Assembly: GCF_010645065.1 (NCBI RefSeq)
Contig: NZ_JAADZW010000011.1
Location: 62,001-126,000 of the forward strand
Length of the DNA stretch: 64,000 nucleotides
DNA from: Flavobacterium fluviatile
GTDB taxonomy: Bacteria > Bacteroidota > Bacteroidia > Flavobacteriales > Flavobacteriaceae
Reading direction: 5' to 3'
In this document: positions 45,749-55,166 of the stretch, one piece after another
Position numbering within the stretch: the stretch's first letter is position 1
How the letters are laid out: every line of letters starts with the position of its first letter
Program-made: the position numbers and the translations under genes
Notes under the pieces: generated by a model
Told to the model about the DNA's origin: nothing
The model's input: only the letters and a program-made list of their open reading frames with translations
Database searches by the model: none

Positions 45749-47020
45749 TTAAACTTCTTCTGATTTTTTTCCGAAATCTTTCGGAAAAACTAAAAAACGT
45801 GATAAAATAAGACCTGGAATTGTAGCTATGAAAACCCAAATAAAGAAGTTTTGATAGCCTAAATATTGTTGTATAAAACCGCTCAACATTCCCGGAAGCA
45901 TCATTCCCATTGCCATAAAGCCGGTTGCCAGTGCATAATGTGCTGTTTTTGATTCTCCTTCTGCAACATAAATCAGATACATCATAAAAGCTGTAAATCC
46001 AAAGCCGTAACCGAACTGTTCTAAAATTACAACGACGTAAATGTAATAGATAGATGCCGGATGAAAAAAAGCTAATAAGATGAAACCAATTATAGGTAAA
46101 TGCATCGCTAAAAACATGGGAAACATCCATTTGGTAAGACCTTGTTTTGAAATTGCAATTCCGCCCAAAATCCCTCCTAAAGTTAAAGCGCCAACGCCAA
46201 ATGTCCCGTAAATTATTCCAACTGCTTCTGTATCGAGTCCCATTCCGCCTAATTCTTTTCCGTCAAGCAAAAACGGACTGAGCATTTTAAGCAACTGCGA
46301 TTCTCCTAATCTGAAAACCAGAATGAAAGTCAGAATTAATCCGATTTGTTTTTTCCTGAAAAAGCTGATAAAAATAGTTCCGAAGCTTTGATGATGATGC
46401 GCTTCTTTGTTTTCTGCAGCGTTGATTTCGTTTTTAGGAGTAAAAAGGAAATTGTAAAGCGTTATGAATGTCATTAGTAAACCAACCGCAATCATGGTGT
46501 AGGACCAGGCTTTTGTATTGTCACCATATTTATGTTCCAGATATCCGGCAAAAAGTACAATCAATCCGTTTCCTGCCAGCATTGATAATCTGTAGAAAGT
46601 ACTTCTGATTCCGAGGAAAAACGACTGCTGTTCTTTTGGCAAAACCAATAAATAAAAACCATCGCTCGCAATATCATTCGAAGCCGAAGCAAAAGCTGCA
46701 ACCCAAAATATGGCTAAAGTCATCATGAAAAATCCATTTGTCGGAATGGTAAATCCGACCAGCAAAAAGGCAATTGAAATCAGTAGCTGCATCGACAAAA
46801 ACCATTTCCTTTTGGTTCCTGTCAACTCAATAAAAGGACTCCAAAGCGGCTTTATGACCCATGGTAAATACAATAAACTGGTGTAAACGCCAATATCTTC
46901 ATTTGAAATACCCAGATTTTTGTACATAATTACCGAAACCGAAATTATGACAGCATAAGGCAGTCCGGAAGCAAAATTGAGAAGCGGAATCCAAAACCAC
47001 GGTTTGTTATCTGTTTTCAT
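45749..47020 (-). CDS. AmpG-like major facilitator permease (muropeptide importer)
   Basis: The 423-aa protein has 12 predicted membrane helices and the AmpG start WIPLLNFASGLPYAVIISVS, then LPWVIKPLWSPFIE. AmpG brings GlcNAc-anhydroMurNAc peptides into the cytosol. Its start overlaps the preceding hydrolase gene by 14 bp. With the NagZ-like, DigH-like and AnmK genes around it, a role in peptidoglycan recycling is well supported, though the exact substrate is inferred. Confidence 0.88.
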   Translation of the reverse strand: MKTDNKPWFWIPLLNFASGLPYAVIISVSVIMYKNLGISNEDIGVYTSLLYLPWVIKPLWSPFIELTGTKRKWFLSMQLLISIAFLLVGFTIPTNGFFMMTLAIFWVAAFASASNDIASDGFYLLVLPKEQQSFFLGIRSTFYRLSMLAGNGLIVLFAGYLEHKYGDNTKAWSYTMIAVGLLMTFITLYNFLFTPKNEINAAENKEAHHHQSFGTIFISFFRKKQIGLILTFILVFRLGESQLLKMLSPFLLDGKELGGMGLDTEAVGIIYGTFGVGALTLGGILGGIAISKQGLTKWMFPMFLAMHLPIIGFILLAFFHPASIYYIYVVVILEQFGYGFGFTAFMMYLIYVAEGESKTAHYALATGFMAMGMMLPGMLSGFIQQYLGYQNFFIWVFIATIPGLILSRFLVFPKDFGKKSEEV

Positions 47021-48578
47021 TTGGCTGGGCAGGGATATAATTTTTAAATGTTTTTTTTAAATCGATAATAGTCGGTGTACTTTCGTTTGCAAAATAATCA
47101 ATAAATGTTACCGCACAAGCTTTGTACTGATTGATTTTTTGTATGGCTACAGAAAGCAAAATTCCGCCTTCGTTTTCGTGTACCCTTACTTTTTCAATAA
47201 TTTGTCTGGGGTCATTAATATCGATTTTCGAAATATGATCAGCTCCATAAATCACTAAGTACCTCACTTTTGTATTTAATGGTGATTTTATACTGAATGT
47301 ATATCGGAGACTGTCTTTTGCATATTCATTTATAAACGGCGTGTCGATAATAATACGTTTTAGATTTGGAACTGCCGGTGGGAGAGCCGGATATTTATAC
47401 TGATTTTCTTCTAAATGGCGTGAAATATCAAAGTTCTTGTCCATGAACCATTTGGCACTGAAATAAGCACTTCCGCTTACGTTTTTGAAACCTCTCAAAT
47501 AATCAACCTGATTTGGGATTTCTGTCATGAAATTCCAACTTTTATCACTGTCGCCTCTGATTTTATAAGATGCGTGACCAATGTAGATTGCAGTGTTTTT
47601 TGAGTTTTCTGACCACCATTTTACTAATTTAGAATAGTTTGCAATACGATTGTTCATGCTCCAGTACAACTGTGGAAGGATATAATCGATCCATTTTTGG
47701 TCCATCCATAAAACAGGATCGGCATATAAATCGTCGTAATTAGATGTTGACTGCGTTTCAGAACCTTTAGGATCAACGGATTTATTTCGCCAAACCCCAA
47801 ACGGACTGATTCCGAATTGCACCCATGGTTTACTGGCTTTTATGGTGGTAGAAATCGTGTGCACAAAATTGCTCACATTCGCCCGTCGCCAGTCGGCAAG
47901 TGACAGACCGCTTCCGTATTTTTTGTAGGATGCGGTGTCGTTAAACACTTTTCTGGGAACGGCATACGGATAAAAATAATCATCAAAGTGAATAGCATCG
48001 ATGTCGTATTTATCGACTACTTCTTTCACAACTTTAGTTAAATGCGACTGAACTTCAGGCAGGGCAGGGTCATAATAGTATTTTCCGCCATATTCAATCA
48101 TCCATTCCGGATGTTTAAAAATATCGTGATTTGGGCTCAATTGCTGTTTGTTTAAATCGAAAGTCGCACGGTACGGATTCATCCACGCATGAAACTCAAA
48201 ACCTCTGTCGTGCGCCTGCTCAATCATCCAGGCCAGTGCATCGTAATAAGGACTAGGCGCCTGACCTTCTTTTCCGGTTAAGAATCTGGACCACGGAGCC
48301 AGTTCTGTAGGATAAAAAGCATCACCAACACTTCTGATCTGAACGATTACGGCATTGTAATTCAGTTTTCTGTATGCCTCTAAAATCGCAATGTAATCAG
48401 TTTTTTCTTTTTCAACATTATCAACAGCCGTTTTGGGCCAGTCAATGTTTACGACAGTTGCAATCCAGACACCTCTAAATTCGTTTTTAGGATGATTTAA
48501 TTTTTCCTGTGAAGTGGTGTTCCATCCAAAGATAAATAAGAATATGATAGAGAATATTAGGTGCTGATTTTTATGCAT
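47007..48578 (-). CDS. GHL10-type glycoside hydrolase (DigH/YngK-like)
   Basis: The 523-aa secreted protein has a signal peptide (HLIFSIIFLFIFGWNTTS) and the DUF187/GHL10 core: FRGVWIATVVNIDWP, YNAVIVQIRSVGDAFYPTELAPWS, FEFHAWMNPYRA, IDAIHFDDYFYPYAVP and FGISPFGVWRNKS. The E. coli relative DigH cuts denuded glycan strands of peptidoglycan. A C-terminal beta-sandwich (about 410-523) ends the protein. It overlaps the ampG-like gene, matching a hydrolase-importer pair. Confidence 0.9.
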   Translation of the reverse strand: MHKNQHLIFSIIFLFIFGWNTTSQEKLNHPKNEFRGVWIATVVNIDWPKTAVDNVEKEKTDYIAILEAYRKLNYNAVIVQIRSVGDAFYPTELAPWSRFLTGKEGQAPSPYYDALAWMIEQAHDRGFEFHAWMNPYRATFDLNKQQLSPNHDIFKHPEWMIEYGGKYYYDPALPEVQSHLTKVVKEVVDKYDIDAIHFDDYFYPYAVPRKVFNDTASYKKYGSGLSLADWRRANVSNFVHTISTTIKASKPWVQFGISPFGVWRNKSVDPKGSETQSTSNYDDLYADPVLWMDQKWIDYILPQLYWSMNNRIANYSKLVKWWSENSKNTAIYIGHASYKIRGDSDKSWNFMTEIPNQVDYLRGFKNVSGSAYFSAKWFMDKNFDISRHLEENQYKYPALPPAVPNLKRIIIDTPFINEYAKDSLRYTFSIKSPLNTKVRYLVIYGADHISKIDINDPRQIIEKVRVHENEGGILLSVAIQKINQYKACAVTFIDYFANESTPTIIDLKKTFKNYIPAQPNENR

Positions 48579-48888
48579 TTCAATCTTTTTTAACAGAAAC
48601 CAAAAATAGTTTTTTTAACGGACTATCGTAAATAATTTAGTGATTATAATTTTAAAGGTATTTATTTGAATTTCATATATTTTTTTTGCCACGAATTGCA
48701 CTAATGTTCACTAATTTTTCTGCTAATGTTTGACAAGAATAATTTTGGCGATCTTTTTTATACACATAGAAGCATAGTTTTCTTGGCTTATAAAGGCATT
48801 TTATTTATTTGAAATACATCAGCTGTATGCTTCAATTTTTTTTTCTACAGATTAAAAATTAAAATATTCAATACTAATCTATTTTTTT

Positions 48889-48969
48889 ACCACAAATTTC
48901 ACAAATTCCCGCTAATTATTTTTCGCAATATCAAGCAAAAAATTTGCGAAAATTAGTGTAATTTGTGGT
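48889..48969. repeat. Palindromic dispersed repeat (CCACAAATT type)
   Basis: CCACAAATTTCACAAATTC at 48890 is mirrored by AATTAGTGTAATTTGTGG ending at 48968. A related half (GCCACGAATTGCACTAATG) lies at about 48689. The remainder of 48579-49043 contains no gene. Confidence 0.65.
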
Positions 48970-49043
48970 GGACTTTTTTTTTCAAACAGAATGATTAATC
49001 CTTAATCTGTGGCATATTTTTAATAATTCGCGTCAAAACCCTA

Positions 49044-50252
49044 CTAATCCGGAAAAGAAATTTTTCCCATTGTGACAGAAGGAATTCCTTTGTTGGTACC
49101 AAAATTATAATTTCCGCCGGCAACCGTTTCATTAGCTAAAACAGCAAATAAAACCGCTTCTTTCGCATCGCTTAAAATACCCAGATCATCGCTTTTTTGA
49201 AATTCGCAAGGCAATAATTCTTTCAACCATTTTACCAGTAACGGATTGTTAGTGCCGCCTCCCGACATGTAAATCTTAAACTCCGCAATTGGTGTTCCGC
49301 TGTTTTTAACCACAAACTGAATCGCTTCAGCAATTGTTTCGGCACTTAGCCTTGTCAAAGTAGCCAGCAAATCTGATGCCGAAATGTTTTCGAGTTTGGT
49401 TTTTGAAAGTGCTGAATCGACAAAACCTTTATTGAACAATTCCTGACCGATGGTTTTTGGAAAGCTTTTCCGGAAGAAAGCATTATTTTTTAGTTCCGAT
49501 AAAAGGGTTTGATTTACGATTCCACTTTGGGCGATTTCCGCATCTTTATCGTAATTTTTTTCAGGGAAATAATGTTTGGTAAAAATGTCAATCAAGGTAT
49601 TGGCAGTTCCGGTATCGGTTACAAAAACATCTTCAGCGTTTAGGGAAGCGGACAAATACGTGAAATTCGCTATCCCGCCCATGTTGAGCATGATTCGGTT
49701 TTCGCCTTTTTTACTAAACAATAAATAATCACCATAAACTGCCAAAGGCGCTCCTTCGCCACCTGCTGCAACATGTTTCTGCCTGAAATCAGATAGTGTA
49801 ATAATTCCGGTTTTTACCGCAATATGATCACCGTCCCCAATTTGTAAAGTCGCATTTGGAAATTTTTCCTGCTGATGCAAAAACTTCGGAGCGTGCAAAA
49901 CCGTTTGTCCGTGCGAGGCAATTAAGTCAACTTCGTGTGGGGGAATATTCCATTTTTGAAGACAATCATTGACCATACCGGCGTGCAGGATTCCGATCCA
50001 TTCGTTAAGTAGAGCCAAATGCTGAAAATCGATTGTTTTTTTAGCAAACACTTTTCTGATTTCGGTTTTAATATCTTCCGAATAATTTATGGTTTCAAAT
50101 TCGAGAATTGTGACACTTGTATTTTCGCCCGCACCAGAAATAGCACAAAGCGCAATATCAAGCCCGTCAAGCGAAGTTCCGGACATTAAGCCCAGTATTT
50201 TTCGGGTTTGTTTTTGGGCGATGTTGTAGAGAGCAGTTATGTTTTTGTTCAT
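49044..50252 (-). CDS. anmK: Anhydro-N-acetylmuramic acid kinase
   Basis: The 402-aa protein has ILGLMSGTSLDGLDIALC, the AnmK signature, with SHGQTVLHAP, LQIGDGDHIAVKTGI, NMGGIANFTYL, DTGTANTLIDIF and MSGGGTNNPLLVKWL of the ASKHA-type kinase fold. It opens 1,6-anhydroMurNAc and phosphorylates it in the cytosol. Together with NagZ-like and AmpG-like proteins it completes the recycling route. A defence locus begins 250 bp from its start on the other strand. Confidence 0.96.
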   Translation of the reverse strand: MNKNITALYNIAQKQTRKILGLMSGTSLDGLDIALCAISGAGENTSVTILEFETINYSEDIKTEIRKVFAKKTIDFQHLALLNEWIGILHAGMVNDCLQKWNIPPHEVDLIASHGQTVLHAPKFLHQQEKFPNATLQIGDGDHIAVKTGIITLSDFRQKHVAAGGEGAPLAVYGDYLLFSKKGENRIMLNMGGIANFTYLSASLNAEDVFVTDTGTANTLIDIFTKHYFPEKNYDKDAEIAQSGIVNQTLLSELKNNAFFRKSFPKTIGQELFNKGFVDSALSKTKLENISASDLLATLTRLSAETIAEAIQFVVKNSGTPIAEFKIYMSGGGTNNPLLVKWLKELLPCEFQKSDDLGILSDAKEAVLFAVLANETVAGGNYNFGTNKGIPSVTMGKISFPD

Positions 50253-50501
50253 TTTGATGGAGGCTTTTTAATAATGCTAAAATCGGAATGTTTTGGGGAT
50301 AAATTTAGGGAAAGTTGGGGATTTTTTTGGGTTGGGAAAAACGGGTATTAATACTTGGTTGTTTAGATTTGTTAATTGATATTTTTGAAAAGGAAAATTT
50401 AAAAATCATAAAAAATTTGGTTTTCAGTAAAATATAAATGAATTTAAAATGATATTTGTTAATTAATTCTATTTTATAAACTCTTGCAAAAAATATAAAC
50501 A

Positions 50502-51995
50502 ATGCTTGATCAATCTTTTTCCTATGAAAATTTCCGAATTATACTTGATGTTGAAAATAGGAAGGGTAGGTATTTAGAAGATGAAAAATTTTTTGATACG
50601 GATGATATTTTTGAAGATTCTAGAGATATTACTGAAAAAATTATTGCAATTAATAAATTAATTGACGACGAATATCAGAAGTTAAAAAAAATAATTGTAA
50701 AAGCTCCACAGGATTTTCAAATGTATGATGAGTTATTACAACAAAAGAATTTACTTAAGGAAGAAAGAGAGCAAAAAAGACTTGAAATATTATCGTGCTT
50801 AAGTGAAAGAACTAATAGCGATGAATATCGAATTAAAATAACAAAGGGTCAAATAAAATTTAATAGTCAATTATATGTTGCTGATGATAAACCTGAACAT
50901 TACTTTGTACTTAAACAGTTACAACGAAATATTTATAAAACATTTAAAGTTAAACAGGCAGACAGAAAAAGTATAATATCTCAACTAAAAATTCTTTTTG
51001 ACGATGGATTTCCAAAAGTTATTATTCGTACAGATATCAAAAGTTTTTATGAAACAATTCCTCATAAACATCTTCTATCAAAAATAGAAGAAAATAGTTT
51101 ACTTAGCTATCCTTCAAAACGAATAATTCGAGACATATTAAATCAATATTGGAAAATTTTAATTGATGATGGTATAAAAACTAACTCAGATGAAAGAGTT
51201 GGTATACCGCGAGGAATCGGTATAAGTGCATATCTTGCAGAAATTTATATGAGGGATTTTGACAGAAAGATTTCTTCAAGTAATAGTGTTACATATTTTG
51301 CTAGATATGTTGACGACATAATTATTGTTATAACTCCTACTTTAAGAAATGAGAATATTTCAACATCAAAATACAGAAATGAAATAAAATCGATTTTATT
51401 TAGAACTTCAGGTTTGGATCTAAATTTGGAAAAAACTTTTTTAATAGATCTTAGGAAAGAAAAAAAAGATAGAAAAACTTCTAAAAAATATAATTTAACA
51501 TATTTAGGATATCAATTTATTATTGGATACGAGAAAAAAAGTGACAAAGAAACATATTGGATTGAAAAGCTACCTCTTAAAATTTTAATGTCAGAAAATA
51601 AATTAGAACGTTACAAAAAGAAAATTATTTCTGCATTTGAAAACTATCAATTAGAAAAAATTAAATATGCCGGAAGAGAAAATAGTATAAACAGAATTTT
51701 ACTTTTAAGAATGAAATTTTTAACTAATAATTTTCAATTATTTAGGCGAAAAAAAAATGTTTTTGTTGGAATTTATTTTTCAAATGAGTTTTTAAATACG
51801 ACAGATGAATTGAAAGTATTGGATAAAACATTGAAAGAAGAAATATTAAAGATTGAAAATGCAAGTAATATTATATTGGTTAGTAAACTAAATAAATTAT
51901 CCTTCGAAAAAGGTTTTAAAAATAAGCTTTTTCTGAATTTTAATTTCAGGTCATTTCAAAACAGTAAAGTATTAGGTATTTGGAAAAAATTATAA
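50502..51995 (+). CDS. drt3a: Defence reverse transcriptase Drt3a-like (UG3-type)
   Basis: The 497-aa protein has RT motifs RTDIKSFYETIPHKHL with D178, GIPRGIGISAYLAEIYM, ARYVDDIII with YVDD at 269-272, LDLNLEKTF, and TYLGYQF. The 100-residue N-terminal extension is charged and partly coiled, and the C-terminal region (about 380-497) is helical. It lacks maturase, endonuclease, and the retron NAxxH/VTG motifs. A second RT follows at once, then an RNA-like region, which is the plan of DRT type 3 (UG3 plus UG8 plus ncRNA) anti-phage systems. The DNA is more AT-rich than the flanking anmK, as expected for acquired defence genes. Confidence 0.85.
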   Translation: MLDQSFSYENFRIILDVENRKGRYLEDEKFFDTDDIFEDSRDITEKIIAINKLIDDEYQKLKKIIVKAPQDFQMYDELLQQKNLLKEEREQKRLEILSCLSERTNSDEYRIKITKGQIKFNSQLYVADDKPEHYFVLKQLQRNIYKTFKVKQADRKSIISQLKILFDDGFPKVIIRTDIKSFYETIPHKHLLSKIEENSLLSYPSKRIIRDILNQYWKILIDDGIKTNSDERVGIPRGIGISAYLAEIYMRDFDRKISSSNSVTYFARYVDDIIIVITPTLRNENISTSKYRNEIKSILFRTSGLDLNLEKTFLIDLRKEKKDRKTSKKYNLTYLGYQFIIGYEKKSDKETYWIEKLPLKILMSENKLERYKKKIISAFENYQLEKIKYAGRENSINRILLLRMKFLTNNFQLFRRKKNVFVGIYFSNEFLNTTDELKVLDKTLKEEILKIENASNIILVSKLNKLSFEKGFKNKLFLNFNFRSFQNSKVLGIWKKL

Positions 51996-51997
51996 CT

Positions 51998-54328
51998 ATG
52001 AGAAAAAAAATACCTATTATAGATTGCAAGGAACGAGTAGCCCTTTCAGATGTTTTGCCATATGAGACTCCTCTTTTATTTTCAAACAGATACTTTTATA
52101 AGTACTTGTTAAAGAGAGAGAAAAGTGAAAAAAGTCTTGGGTATAAAAACAAAAAAAATAAAGCTTTTGCAGAGATTGAATCTATTTTATTTAGTCGTGA
52201 AGAAATAACCCGTCCTTTCATATTTAATATAAATCATAGGGTAAATGACTTTAGAAAATTAAGTCTCATTCATCCTAGTAATCAATTAAGAGTAATTGAA
52301 TTCTATGAAAAGTATAAAAGTTTAATACTTTACTATTGCACTATTAGCCCTTTTTCCATTAGAAGACCCGCAAGTGTAGCAAAATTTACTTTTTACAATG
52401 ACCTGCTTCATAAAAAGAATCAAGATGGAGATCTGGAACATTCTCAAATTGAACAAGATGAAAGTGAATATGAGAATTTAAAATCGTACTTCACTTACCA
52501 AAAATACAGTAACATTCACAAATTTTTTGAATCGTATCAATTTCATCGATGTGAAAAAAAATATAGTAAACTTTTAAGAATTGACATTTCAAAATGTTTC
52601 GATAGTATTTATACACATACAATTTCATGGGCAATTCTAAATAAACAAATTGTAAAAGATAATGTTGTTCATTCCTTAAAAACTTTTGGTGGAGAATTTG
52701 ATAACTTAATGCAGAAACTTAATGCTAATGAAACTAATGGAATAATAATTGGACCTGAATTTTCACGAATTTTCGCAGAAATAATTCTTCAACAAATTGA
52801 CAAAGACATATTTGACAAGTTAAAGATTACAGATGAAAATGGTAAAAATCTTATTCATAAAATAGACTATGAAGCATTTAGATATGTTGATGATTACTTT
52901 ATCTTTTATAATAATGAAGTCGATTCACAAAGAATATTAAAGGAATTTAAACTATGTCTTAGTGAATATAAAATGTATGTAAATGAAAACAAATCAATTG
53001 TTTATGATAAACCTATTATTACAGAAATTAGTTTAGCAAAGCAAAAGATCAGTGATTTGTTTAATGATCATTTAAAGTTAATTGAAAATCAAAAAGTGAC
53101 TGAAGATGATCAAAGTAACCCAGAATTATACTTTTCATCGAATAATGTGATTACACGATTTAAATCAATTGTTAAGGAAACCGGTGTTGAATATAAGGAT
53201 ATTATGAACTATAGCCTTGCGGTACTAGATAAGAAAACTGCAAAACTTATTAATAAATTTAAAAAAGAAAAAACTGAAAACCCTAAATTAAGCGAAAAAG
53301 AATTTGAAAAGGGATTTCTTGAGATTTTAGATGTTGCATTTTTCTTATATTCAGTATCGCCCAGAGTTAATTCCACTATTAAACTGTGCTTGATTATTGA
53401 TAAAATAATTTGCTTTCTTAAGAAGAACAAGACAAATAATTATGTTGAACCATTTTCATGTAATCATAAGCATAATATTTTCAAAAAAATCTCAGACGAA
53501 ATTTTTTTAATACTGCAAAAAAACAAAACTAAAGATGAAACTCAAGTTGAGACATTATATCTGCTGATTGCGCTTAGTCAACTTGGTAGAGAATACAGAC
53601 TTAATATTAACATCTTATGCTCGTATTTTAATATTAAAATACATTCGGATAATACTTTTGAAATTGTTCATCCTTTAAATTATTTTTCGATTACGGTGCT
53701 TCTATTCTATATTAAAGATATTCATATGTATGCTCCCATTAAATCCCTAATGAGAGTGTATATTTTAGACAAATTCAAAAATTCCATTTTAGATAAAAAG
53801 TGGAAAATGGATACAGAATTAGTACTTTTGTTAATGGATGTTTTAAGTTGTCCTTTTTTGAACAATTCAATTGACAGTATAGAAAATAAAAATTTATTTC
53901 TTGAATTTGAAAATTTGGAAAATGCAATTTTACAGCCGTTTACAGCACTAGAGTCAGATAATTATATCAATACCATTAGTAAAATTTCAAAGCAAATCAA
54001 CTCAATTGAATCAGTTCAATTTCTTGAACAAAAAATTTTATTAAAACTAAATTTGTGGACAAATCTATATATCCAAGAGTTAAATAAAGATGATTCTTCA
54101 GATGTCGATAATAGAAAACAAAAATTACTCACATTTATTTTCTATCTAAAGAATAATGTCATTAAACACGTTGATAAACATAAATTTAAGAAAGAATTGT
54201 TAACTTTGGTCGATATTAATGACAATCAGGTTAATTTTATTAAGCAAGAAAAATTTTGGTTCATTAAATGGACAGAATTTGATTTTAGATTGGAATTGCA
54301 AGCTAAAAGAAGTCAGGAAGTTTACTAA
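51998..54328 (+). CDS. drt3b: Defence reverse transcriptase Drt3b-like (UG8-type)
   Basis: The 776-aa protein begins RKKIPIIDCKERVALSDVLP, followed by PYETPLLFSNRYFYKYL. The RT core has LLRIDISKCFDSIYTHT (D near 196), GIIIGPEFSRIFAEIILQQID and FRYVDDYFIFY (YVDD near 294-297). About 400 C-terminal residues are helical with no known domain. The start at 51998, 2 bp after the drt3a stop, is preferred over an ATG at 51980 inside drt3a because the conserved-looking sequence begins there. In DRT3 systems the two RTs act together; from memory Drt3b makes one strand of a dinucleotide repeat DNA without an RNA template. Confidence 0.85.
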   Translation: MRKKIPIIDCKERVALSDVLPYETPLLFSNRYFYKYLLKREKSEKSLGYKNKKNKAFAEIESILFSREEITRPFIFNINHRVNDFRKLSLIHPSNQLRVIEFYEKYKSLILYYCTISPFSIRRPASVAKFTFYNDLLHKKNQDGDLEHSQIEQDESEYENLKSYFTYQKYSNIHKFFESYQFHRCEKKYSKLLRIDISKCFDSIYTHTISWAILNKQIVKDNVVHSLKTFGGEFDNLMQKLNANETNGIIIGPEFSRIFAEIILQQIDKDIFDKLKITDENGKNLIHKIDYEAFRYVDDYFIFYNNEVDSQRILKEFKLCLSEYKMYVNENKSIVYDKPIITEISLAKQKISDLFNDHLKLIENQKVTEDDQSNPELYFSSNNVITRFKSIVKETGVEYKDIMNYSLAVLDKKTAKLINKFKKEKTENPKLSEKEFEKGFLEILDVAFFLYSVSPRVNSTIKLCLIIDKIICFLKKNKTNNYVEPFSCNHKHNIFKKISDEIFLILQKNKTKDETQVETLYLLIALSQLGREYRLNINILCSYFNIKIHSDNTFEIVHPLNYFSITVLLFYIKDIHMYAPIKSLMRVYILDKFKNSILDKKWKMDTELVLLLMDVLSCPFLNNSIDSIENKNLFLEFENLENAILQPFTALESDNYINTISKISKQINSIESVQFLEQKILLKLNLWTNLYIQELNKDDSSDVDNRKQKLLTFIFYLKNNVIKHVDKHKFKKELLTLVDINDNQVNFIKQEKFWFIKWTEFDFRLELQAKRSQEVY

Positions 54329-54330
54329 AA

Positions 54331-54444
54331 ATATTGCTACCACCGACAGTCAGTAATGACACCACACACAAGTAGCTTCTTTCATGCTCTAAAGTTGAGT
54401 TTGGAAGAGATAAATAAGGTAACCTATGTCGGGGGTTACTTTTT
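54331..54444 (+). ncRNA. Candidate DRT3 noncoding RNA with CACACACA tract
   Basis: Starting just after drt3b, ACCACCGACA (54339-54348) can pair with TGTCGGGGGT (54427-54436), one mismatch, closing a domain of about 100 nt. Inside lies ACACCACACACAAG (54359-54372), a CA-repeat of the sort expected for a template that directs poly(GT) synthesis. The 3' end forms a terminator. No reading frame fits the region. DRT3 systems are known to carry a ncRNA; the exact 5' end is not visible and the closing pair competes with the terminator stem. Confidence 0.65.
54418..54444 (+). terminator. Terminator of the DRT3 locus
   Basis: GTAACC (54419-54424), a 9-nt loop, GGTTAC (54434-54439), then TTTTT. It ends the candidate ncRNA and thus the whole locus. 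Confidence 0.65.
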
Positions 54445-54500
54445 AAATTACGTTCTATACTAAATTTCTACCATTCTTTTGAAAAAAATATAACTTAACC

Positions 54501-54598
54501 CGATAGCGCGGATTTGCAATCCGTGCCCACCAAGATTGAACATAAGAAAAGCCAAAAAAATATACTTTGCGGGCACGGATTACAAATCCGCGCTATCG
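54501..54598. repeat. Large palindromic dispersed repeat (GATAGCGCGGATTTG type)
   Basis: CGATAGCGCGGATTTGCAAT at 54501 continuing to CCGTGCCC is repeated inverted at 54571-54598 with one mismatch in 28. The arms enclose 42 bp. It lies between the DRT3 terminator and the next gene and marks the right side of the acquired locus. Confidence 0.8.
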
Positions 54599-54684
54599 TT
54601 GTATCAATCAGGATAAAAAAGACTATTACCATCTGATTAAAAAATATTTTTCTTAAATTAGAGAAACAATTAAATTCAAAAAAC

Positions 54685-54906
54685 ATGAATCCATCAAAAA
54701 TAATAGGAATAATTCTGATCGTTATTAGTCTCTGTGTAGGGTATGTAGGTGCCAACAAAATTGCTGACAATACAAAAGAAATTAATTTATTAGGGCTGAA
54801 AATTGACGCTTCCAACGAATCGGGTAAGGAACAGGGGTATCTTTATTTAGGGCTGGCCGTCATTTTACTTGCAGGCGGAATTTATACGGTCAATAAATCA
54901 AAGTAA
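54685..54906 (+). CDS. Small two-helix membrane protein
   Basis: The 73-aa protein has two membrane helices (about 4-23, KIIGIILIVISLCVGYVGANK, and 50-68, GYLYLGLAVILLAGGIYTV) joined by NTKEINLLGLKIDASNESGK. The pattern is common among small flavobacterial membrane proteins of unknown role. It has its own start after a T/A-rich leader and is followed by a repeat and a bidirectional terminator. Confidence 0.78.
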   Translation: MNPSKIIGIILIVISLCVGYVGANKIADNTKEINLLGLKIDASNESGKEQGYLYLGLAVILLAGGIYTVNKSK

Positions 54907-55028
54907 ATTGCAGTAAGTAGATGTTGTAAATATTGCATGAGGCATCGTTGGTATGTATTTCTTGTCAATTAGTTTACAACAAAACTTCTTATGAAACCTA
55001 AAGCCCTAGCCCTGATGGCAGCGACATC

Positions 55029-55086
55029 CTTTTGTGCCGGGGTTCGGCATAAAAGATACAGCGTACAGCAGGAATCAGCTCCTGCT
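55029..55086. repeat. Dispersed repeat with two hairpins
   Basis: CTTTTGTGCCG/CGGCATAAAAG (55029-55055, one mismatch) is followed by AGCAGGA/TCCTGCT (about 55067-55086). The flanking sequence (from about 55000) is of a type I recall as repeated near gene ends in Flavobacterium. Confidence 0.55.
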
Positions 55087-55108
55087 AATAACAGAACTTA
55101 TTACATAC

Positions 55109-55146
55109 AAAAACCGCCTCAAATAGCACTTTGAGGCGGTTTTTTT
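55109..55146. terminator. Bidirectional terminator
   Basis: AAACCGCCTCAAA and TTTGAGGCGGTTT form a perfect stem around AGCAC-type loop bases, with A-run on the left and T-run on the right. It separates the small membrane protein gene from the convergent TonB receptor gene. Confidence 0.9.
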
Positions 55147-55166
55147 ATGATAGAACAGAATTGTTT

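Noticed and set aside
50305..50502. 65-codon minus-strand frame between anmK and drt3a
   Set aside because: Low-complexity Phe/Ile/Lys translation in AT-rich promoter DNA, no motif and no start context.
50502..54328. Group II intron or retrotransposon as explanation of the two RTs
   Set aside because: No maturase X or HNH domain, no intron boundary or domain V hairpin, and two different RTs side by side.
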